Assembly (NCBI GenBank): GCA_964584665.1
Contig: CAZPAO010000002.1
Coordinates: 62,001-126,000 of the forward strand
Length of the DNA: 64,000 nucleotides
Reading direction: 5' to 3'
Origin: DASUBN01 sp964584665
GTDB lineage: Bacteria; Pseudomonadota; Gammaproteobacteria; Natronospirales; REEB76
Shown: in pieces, positions 58,597 through 64,000 of the stretch
Position numbering within the stretch: the stretch's first letter is position 1
How the letters are laid out: each line of letters starts with the position of its first letter
Notes under the pieces: generated by a model
Told to the model about the DNA's origin: nothing
The model's input: only the letters and a program-made list of their open reading frames with translations
Databases searched by the model: none
Position numbers and translations under genes: made by a program

Positions 58597-61425
58597 ATGA
58601 GCGACGCCATCCAAGCGAGGGAAGCCAAGGGGACCCTGCGCATCCTCCACGTCGAGGATGATCCCGCGCATGCGGAACTCATCCAACGCGCCATCGGGGG
58701 CCTGGGTCTGCCCTGCGACATCCGCCTGACCGCCTCGCGCCAGGACTACCTCACGGCGCTCGATGAGACGCCGCCGCATCTCGTCCTCTCGGACAGCCGC
58801 GGCCTGGATTTCGAAGGCATGGAGGCCCTGCACCTGGCCCGGCAGCGTTACCCGGAAGTCCCTTTCCTGTTCGTCTCCGCTTCGTTCAAGGACCGGGATG
58901 TGCGCGCCCTGCAGGCCGCAGGTGCCACCGGCTGCCTGCTCAAGTCGGACCTGGAGGTGCTCGCGCGGATGGTCAGAGACGTGCTCTCGCAGCGGGCCGC
59001 CGCGACCCTGGATTTCAAACAGCTGTTCGAGCAGTCGCCGGACATCCTGCTGGTGCTCCTGCCCGACGCGCCCCGCTTCACCATCGTCAGCGCCACCCGC
59101 TCGCGCCTTTCCACCACCCACACGGACACGGGGCAGTACGGGCGCGGCCTGTTCGAGGTGTTCCCCGACAACCCCGACGATCCCGACGCCACCGGCACCA
59201 ACAACCTGCGCACCTCCCTGGAGCGGGTGCTCGCCACCCGCGCACCCGACACCATGGCGGTGCAGAAGTACGACATCCGCGGCGAGGACGGCCGCTTCCT
59301 GTCCAAGTACTGGAGTCCCAAGAACATCCCGGTGCTCTCGGACTCGGGCGAGGTCGCCTACATCCTTCACCGCGTGGAGGATGTGACCGAACTGGTGCGC
59401 GCCAGCGAAGCCGGCGAGGAGCTGCGCGGCCGCACGCGCGCGATGGAGAGCGAGGTCATCAAGCGCAGCCAGGAACTCGCCACCGTGAACCTGGAGCTGC
59501 GGGAGGCCAATGCCAAGCTCGGCCGGCTCGATGCCGCCAAGACCGTGTTCTTCAGCAACATCAGCCACGAGTTCCGCACCCCGCTCACGCTCATGCTGGG
59601 GCCCCTGGAGGACATGCTCGCGGGACCGCCGCAGGCGCTGGCCGGCATCCAGCGCCGGCAGCTGGAGTTGGTGCATCACAACGCGTTGCGGCTGCTGAAG
59701 CTCGTGAACGCGCTGCTGGACTTCTCGCGCCTGGAAGCCGGGCGCATGCGCGCCACTTACGTGAACACCGACCTCGCCCAGCGCACCCGCGAGCTGGTGA
59801 GCATCTTCCAGTCGGCCGCCGACAAGGCCGGGCTCAAGCTCAGCTTCGATTCCGGCACGCTGGCCGAGGCCGCCTACGTGGACCAGGAGATGTGGGAGAA
59901 GATCGTCCTCAACCTGCTCTCCAACGCCTTCAAGTTCACCCTGGAGGGCGGGGTCGCGGTGCGCCTGTGGGAGACCGACGGCCACTTCCGGTTGCAGGTG
60001 CAGGACACGGGCATCGGCATCCCGCAGGAGGAGTTGCCCCACGTGTTCGAGCGCTTCTATCGCGTGCAGGGCGCGGAAGGGCGCAGCCATGAGGGCAGCG
60101 GCATCGGCCTCTCGCTGGTGCACGAACTGGTGAAGCTCCACGGGGGAAGCATCGGGGTCACCAGCGTGCCGCAGGCCGGCACCACCTTCACGGTCTCCAT
60201 CCCCGTCGGCGCCGCACACCTGCCGGCTGAGGCCGTGCGGGAGGCGGATGCCGCAACCATGAGCGGCAACGCCGGACTCTATGCCGATGAGATGCGGCAC
60301 TGGTTGGGCACGGAACCGGCCGGGCAGCCGGTGACCGCGGCGGCAGCCGGCGGACGTGTGCTGCTGGCGGACGACAATGCGGACCTGCGCAGCTATGTGC
60401 GCGATCTGCTGGATCCCCACTACCAGGTGGAAGCGGTACCGGACGGCGATGCCGCGCTGCGTAGCGCGCTCGCGGACCCGCCGGACCTGGTCTTGAGTGA
60501 CGTGATGATGCCGAAGCTCGACGGCTTCGGCCTGCTGGCCGGGCTGCGGGCCGACCCGCGCACCCGCGACCTGCCGGTGATCCTGCTCTCGGCCCGCGCC
60601 GGCGAGGAGGCCTCCAGCGAAGGGCTGGACGCGGGTGCCGACGACTATCTGGTGAAGCCTTTCTCGGCCCGCGAACTGCTGGTGCGGGTACGGACCCATC
60701 TGGAGCATGCACGCATGCGGCGCCAGTGGGCGCGGGAGCTGCAGCAGATCAACCGCGAGCTGGAGGCCTTCAGCTCCGCCGTGTCCCACGACCTGCGCGC
60801 ACCGCTCCGCAGCATCACAGGTTTCACCCAGATCCTCGGCGCCGACTACGGCGAGGCGCTGGAGGGCCCCGGACGCCGCTACCTGGACTACATCTCCGCC
60901 AGCGCGGAGCGCATGTCCGAACTCATCGAAGACCTGCTGGAACTCTCGCGCGTCACCCGCACCTCCCTCAAGCGCGAGACGGTGGACCTGACAGCGCTGT
61001 CGCAGGAGATCGTGGAGAACCTCTACCGGCGCGACCCGGGGCGCTCTCCCACCGTGACGGTCGCCAAGGGCCTGCTGGCGGAGGGGGACAGGAGCCTCAT
61101 CGCCATCGTGCTGGAGAACCTCCTCGGCAACGCCTGGAAGTTCACCTCCAAACGACCCGAGGCGCATATCAATGTAGGCACCATTGAGAGTGACGGTGAG
61201 CAGGTGTTCTTCGTGCGCGACGACGGCGCCGGCTTCTCCATGGAACATGCCGGCAAACTGTTCACGCCCTTCCAGCGCCTGCACAGCGCACGTGACTTCA
61301 AGGGCACAGGCATCGGCCTCGCCACGGTGCAGCGCATCGTCGACCGCCACGGCGGCCGCATCTGGGCGGAAGCCGCCGTGGGCGAAGGCGCCACGTTCTT
61401 CTTCACGCTGGCGGCGAAAGCCTGA
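58597..61425 (+). CDS. hybrid histidine kinase (REC-PAS-HK-REC-HK)
   Basis: 942 residues from ATG 58597 with AAGGACGGA upstream; the frame runs back to 58438 without a ribosome site. Order: REC domain (1-130, phospho-Asp 66 in LSDSR), PAS-like region (about 150-275), coiled coil, HisKA with His 324 (ISHEFRTPL), ATPase with N-box-like LNLLSNAFKF and GTGIG-like GIGLSLV, second REC with Asp 635 (LSDVMMPKLDG, K at LVKPFS), second HisKA with His 731 (VSHDLRAPL), and second ATPase NLLGNAWKFTSK...GTGIGLA. Two full kinase cores in one chain suggest an internal phosphorelay. No membrane helices, so a soluble sensor. Partner regulator not adjacent. A 286-base promoter gap precedes it. Confidence 0.9.
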   Translation: MSDAIQAREAKGTLRILHVEDDPAHAELIQRAIGGLGLPCDIRLTASRQDYLTALDETPPHLVLSDSRGLDFEGMEALHLARQRYPEVPFLFVSASFKDRDVRALQAAGATGCLLKSDLEVLARMVRDVLSQRAAATLDFKQLFEQSPDILLVLLPDAPRFTIVSATRSRLSTTHTDTGQYGRGLFEVFPDNPDDPDATGTNNLRTSLERVLATRAPDTMAVQKYDIRGEDGRFLSKYWSPKNIPVLSDSGEVAYILHRVEDVTELVRASEAGEELRGRTRAMESEVIKRSQELATVNLELREANAKLGRLDAAKTVFFSNISHEFRTPLTLMLGPLEDMLAGPPQALAGIQRRQLELVHHNALRLLKLVNALLDFSRLEAGRMRATYVNTDLAQRTRELVSIFQSAADKAGLKLSFDSGTLAEAAYVDQEMWEKIVLNLLSNAFKFTLEGGVAVRLWETDGHFRLQVQDTGIGIPQEELPHVFERFYRVQGAEGRSHEGSGIGLSLVHELVKLHGGSIGVTSVPQAGTTFTVSIPVGAAHLPAEAVREADAATMSGNAGLYADEMRHWLGTEPAGQPVTAAAAGGRVLLADDNADLRSYVRDLLDPHYQVEAVPDGDAALRSALADPPDLVLSDVMMPKLDGFGLLAGLRADPRTRDLPVILLSARAGEEASSEGLDAGADDYLVKPFSARELLVRVRTHLEHARMRRQWARELQQINRELEAFSSAVSHDLRAPLRSITGFTQILGADYGEALEGPGRRYLDYISASAERMSELIEDLLELSRVTRTSLKRETVDLTALSQEIVENLYRRDPGRSPTVTVAKGLLAEGDRSLIAIVLENLLGNAWKFTSKRPEAHINVGTIESDGEQVFFVRDDGAGFSMEHAGKLFTPFQRLHSARDFKGTGIGLATVQRIVDRHGGRIWAEAAVGEGATFFFTLAAKA

Positions 61426-61465
61426 GCGCGGCAGCGATTGCCGCCGACGCTAAGACACAGCCTGC

Positions 61466-63748
61466 TCATGGGTGAAATGCATAGGCCACCTTGAGGAAAA
61501 ATTGGCGCTGGTCGCCGTCGAAGGGCGGCAGTGCCTGCACATGGGCACCATTGATGCGCCAGCCTGCATAAAAATGGCTCTGGGGCGTTAACTCGTAAGC
61601 GAACTGCAACGTGGCGGAGGTGCTTTCTGTTCGCACTGCCACCGGTTGCGCGTAGTTCGCCTGGTCACGGCGGATGAGGTCATCTTCGGTGCTGAGTTCG
61701 ACGTAGGCCAGGGCGCTGAAGAACCACAGCACGCGCAGCTGTTCCCCGTGCTCGTCGAAGAGTCTCGCCGAGGCCGTGGTGTGCGACACCATATCCAGCT
61801 GCTGATAACTGCTCACGAGATCGAGTTCCAAGCGGTCGGCAGGGAAGGCCTGTAGCGTAACCACCGCCAGCGGACCTCGCCCCTTCTCGCCGGTGATGAA
61901 GTCGATCGCTTGTCCGAGCGTAAGGTCGGTCTTGAGTGACACGAAGCGCGCCCCGGGGTTGATGGACAAATCGAAGGTCACGAAGTCCAGTCGCTGCAAG
62001 CCAGCCTGAGTGAGTTGCTCATCGGCGGGATGCCAGGCCAGGCTTATCGATGTGTTGTGGGTTGCGCTCAGGCTCAGTGTCGGCGCGATGGAGCGCAGCA
62101 CCGTATCGCCCCGGTCATCGATGCTGCGTGCCACGACCAGCTGCGGCTCGACGTTGCTCACCCAGCTGCCTTTATCAGGGTAGAAGATGTAGCCGAGGTT
62201 GCCGCTCAGCTCGCGCACACCCACTTGGGTTATGAACCCGTCCCAGCTGCGGAAACCCTGGCCGAACCGCTGATAGATGGTCTCCCAGGCCCAGCGCTGG
62301 GCTGCATGAGTCCAGTCGGCATAGAGCGCATGATCGTCGAAGGATTGGCCTTGCCAGCCGGAATACAGGTCGGGCCGGTCCGGATCCTGGGTGGCGCTGT
62401 AAAGGTATTGCAGCTTGACCCTATCGTCGTCGTCGGGAGTCCAGACCAAGTCTGGACCCAGTGTCAGGTTATGGCTGCCATCCCCATTGCGCCGATAAGT
62501 GAACAGGCCGCCGCTCTGCCAGTCGCTGTCGAAGAGTTCGAAGCGGCCGAGCGCGGCCTGCGATTGCCCGAACTGCGGCACTAACGCGGAACCCAGCAGC
62601 CCTGGCTCGACGATACTGCCTCCGCCCTTGTCTTGGGTTGCCAGCAGTGTGTAGTTGCCATCGTCTTGCTGCTGGGTGAGGCGCAGGCCCCAGCGCGGCG
62701 CGCTGACAGTGCGCGTATAGATGGCTTGGATCGGTGTGCTCAGGAGGTTGCTGCTCTCGAGGAAGAACGGCCGTTTCTCGGGGAAGAACAACGCGAATTG
62801 GTTGTTGGCGGTAGGCTGGAAGTCGTCGGATTCCACCTGCGAGAAATCCGGGTTGAAAGCGCCGTCCACCACCGTGCCGGCATGCGGCTGCCAACTGAGA
62901 TAACCGCCTATGTTGCTATGGTCATCGCTGCTGGAACCAAGATCGCCGCTGCTGCCGTCATGGGTGAGGGTGACCTCGGGAGTCAACACCAGCGAACTGC
63001 CCGCGGCTGCCGCCGGGAAGGCGTCGAGGACCACATCGCCCGCATGGCACATCAGGCAGTTGTTGTCCGGTGGGATCTTGATGCTGGCTTCACCATAGTA
63101 GTTGTCGCGGATGATGCCGCGGGCAGCGATGAGCTTCCAGGTCTGCCGCTCACCTGGCCGGTAACGAAGACTGGTGAGGGGGATGCGCATGACTGCCGTC
63201 CAGCCATGCGTATTACGGGCGGTGTAGGATTGCCAATCGAAATCCGGCGCATAGTCGGTTGCCTGGATGTCTTCATTGAAAATGCCGTCCTGCTGGGTCC
63301 CCTGCACGTTGACAGCGAACGTCTGTGCGCTGCGCCCGGTATCCAATGCATCCAAGTAGATGTGCACATAATCTTCGCTGATGGGGTCGTGGAATTGGTC
63401 GCGACGCACATAATGGTCCCGTATGAGTGTCGGGTCGGGGTCGTCGGCTTCGAAACCCACGTAGAGATACTGATCGTCATACAACAGCTTTACCCGCGTG
63501 GGATAGGCGGAAGGCACCAGCGGATGGGGGAAGACCTCGAAGAACTGATCCACCGATCGCGCAGCGGCCCACAAAGGGTCATCCAGGGTGCCATCCAGCA
63601 TCGGGGGTCTGGCCACCTTAAGCGCCACCCATTGCGGGCCAGCTGCGTGGGCAGGCATCGCTCCCAAGCCCGTGGCTACGCACAATGCGAGTATCAGCCG
63701 ACCGAGCGTCACTCGCCACGGCAACGTAAGGATTCGGAGGCAGTGCAT
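61466..63748 (-). CDS. DUF5916 outer-membrane-like protein with CXXCH motif
   Basis: 760 residues. ATG 63748 with GAGGGG 6 bases upstream. Signal peptide ends PAHAA. The N-terminal sugar-binding-like domain (LDGTLDDPLWAAA...YDDQYLYVGFEADD, CBM9/DOMON-like) is followed by many amphipathic strands of the DUF5916 barrel (for example VDGAFNPDFSQVESDDFQ and FALFFPEKRPFFLE). Unusual: a CLMCH motif at residues 231-235 (CXXCH), which in an exported protein would bind haem c, placed in an inserted segment between domains. Function unknown. The stop is 40 bases from the convergent hybrid kinase gene. Confidence 0.85.
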   Translation of the reverse strand: MHCLRILTLPWRVTLGRLILALCVATGLGAMPAHAAGPQWVALKVARPPMLDGTLDDPLWAAARSVDQFFEVFPHPLVPSAYPTRVKLLYDDQYLYVGFEADDPDPTLIRDHYVRRDQFHDPISEDYVHIYLDALDTGRSAQTFAVNVQGTQQDGIFNEDIQATDYAPDFDWQSYTARNTHGWTAVMRIPLTSLRYRPGERQTWKLIAARGIIRDNYYGEASIKIPPDNNCLMCHAGDVVLDAFPAAAAGSSLVLTPEVTLTHDGSSGDLGSSSDDHSNIGGYLSWQPHAGTVVDGAFNPDFSQVESDDFQPTANNQFALFFPEKRPFFLESSNLLSTPIQAIYTRTVSAPRWGLRLTQQQDDGNYTLLATQDKGGGSIVEPGLLGSALVPQFGQSQAALGRFELFDSDWQSGGLFTYRRNGDGSHNLTLGPDLVWTPDDDDRVKLQYLYSATQDPDRPDLYSGWQGQSFDDHALYADWTHAAQRWAWETIYQRFGQGFRSWDGFITQVGVRELSGNLGYIFYPDKGSWVSNVEPQLVVARSIDDRGDTVLRSIAPTLSLSATHNTSISLAWHPADEQLTQAGLQRLDFVTFDLSINPGARFVSLKTDLTLGQAIDFITGEKGRGPLAVVTLQAFPADRLELDLVSSYQQLDMVSHTTASARLFDEHGEQLRVLWFFSALAYVELSTEDDLIRRDQANYAQPVAVRTESTSATLQFAYELTPQSHFYAGWRINGAHVQALPPFDGDQRQFFLKVAYAFHP

Positions 63749-63821
63749 GGTTCCCCTCGGTGAGCTGGGCCTGATACGGTGGAGCCACCCCTTTATGCGG
63801 ACGTGCTCACTTCGCCACCGG

Positions 63822-64000
63822 CTAGCCGACCAGGCTTCCCCCGGTCAGTATCAGCACGATACCGGCGGTAGCCACCGCCCAGGCCACGGTACGCACCACG
63901 GGTACGCCTGATGCATAAAGCGGCACGTACAGAACCCTGCCCCAGAGATACAGCTCGGCTCCCAAGAGCACGATACCTCCGGTGTGCCCCGAGGAATGCG
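63822..64000 (-). CDS. MAPEG-family membrane protein, 5' part outside window
   Basis: Partial; the N-terminus lies beyond the right edge. The visible C-terminal 59 residues read HSSGHTGGIVLLGAELYLWG then RVLYVPLYASGVPVVRTVAW and a last helix ending SLVG, with the MAPEG ending pattern (A-E-L-Y-L-W-x-R-x-x-Y-x-P-x-Y-x-x-G). MAPEG proteins act in eicosanoid and glutathione metabolism; bacterial roles vary. Stop TAG at 63822-63824. Confidence 0.85.
   Translation of the reverse strand, partial: HSSGHTGGIVLLGAELYLWGRVLYVPLYASGVPVVRTVAWAVATAGIVLILTGGSLVG

Noticed and set aside
58486..61350. 954-codon open frame opposite the hybrid kinase
   Set aside because: The sense strand has complete kinase and receiver motifs; the antisense frame has none.

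Overview
The window looks like a chromosomal segment of a high-GC gammaproteobacterium of the Xanthomonadales/Nevskiales type. This is inferred from gene content: an RND pump with a TetR repressor, DUF5916 and DUF885 proteins, a c-di-GMP gene cluster, a Sbp-CysTWA sulfate transporter and abundant structured intergenic repeats. Nearly all genes are chromosomal housekeeping or accessory functions. I see no rRNA, tRNA, CRISPR array, transposase or integrase.

Layout. 1-5 kb: a partial CocE-type hydrolase, an ankyrin protein, a PilZ protein and two secreted proteins. 5.3-10.4 kb: an RND efflux pump and its membrane fusion protein, divergent from a TetR regulator, with a doubled operator between them. 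10.5-16.1 kb: a defence island of visibly lower GC. It holds a translationally coupled FRG-DUF262 pair, a vsr / 5mC methyltransferase / Eco29kI-like GIY-YIG restriction operon, and a second, divergent GIY-YIG nuclease of the same type. 16.4-27 kb: DEAD-box helicase, Cys-rich periplasmic protein, degenerate kinase, SulP transporter, a 34-residue basic protein, papain-like protease, degenerate HD-GYP protein and MFS transporter. 26.8-29.6 kb: outer-membrane protein, pirin, Lrp/AsnC regulator. 29.7-38.7 kb: a LysR-linked cluster with two tandem PLP decarboxylases, three DMT transporters and four small enzymes. 39-45.8 kb: porin, sulfate ABC transporter behind a perfect sigma-54 promoter, and a divergent sigma-54 activator. 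45.9-58.3 kb: peptidase, two GGDEF proteins, a GGDEF-EAL protein, DedA, lipoproteins, transglycosylase-like protein, beta-lactamase-fold protein and others. 58.6-64 kb: a REC-kinase-REC-kinase hybrid, a DUF5916 protein with a CXXCH motif, and a partial MAPEG protein.

Two things stand out. The first is the defence island, where a second complete-active-site GIY-YIG nuclease and the FRG-DUF262 pair sit beside an Eco29kI-like restriction-modification operon. The second is a dispersed element found four times (23.8, 38.7, 40.2 and 55.8 kb). Each copy abuts or spans the stop codon of a gene transcribed towards it. In each copy the terminal inverted arms match each other but differ from the arms of the other copies, which is a covariation pattern expected of a structured mRNA 3' end. 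The 38.7 kb copy carries a second hairpin-rich repeat nested inside it.
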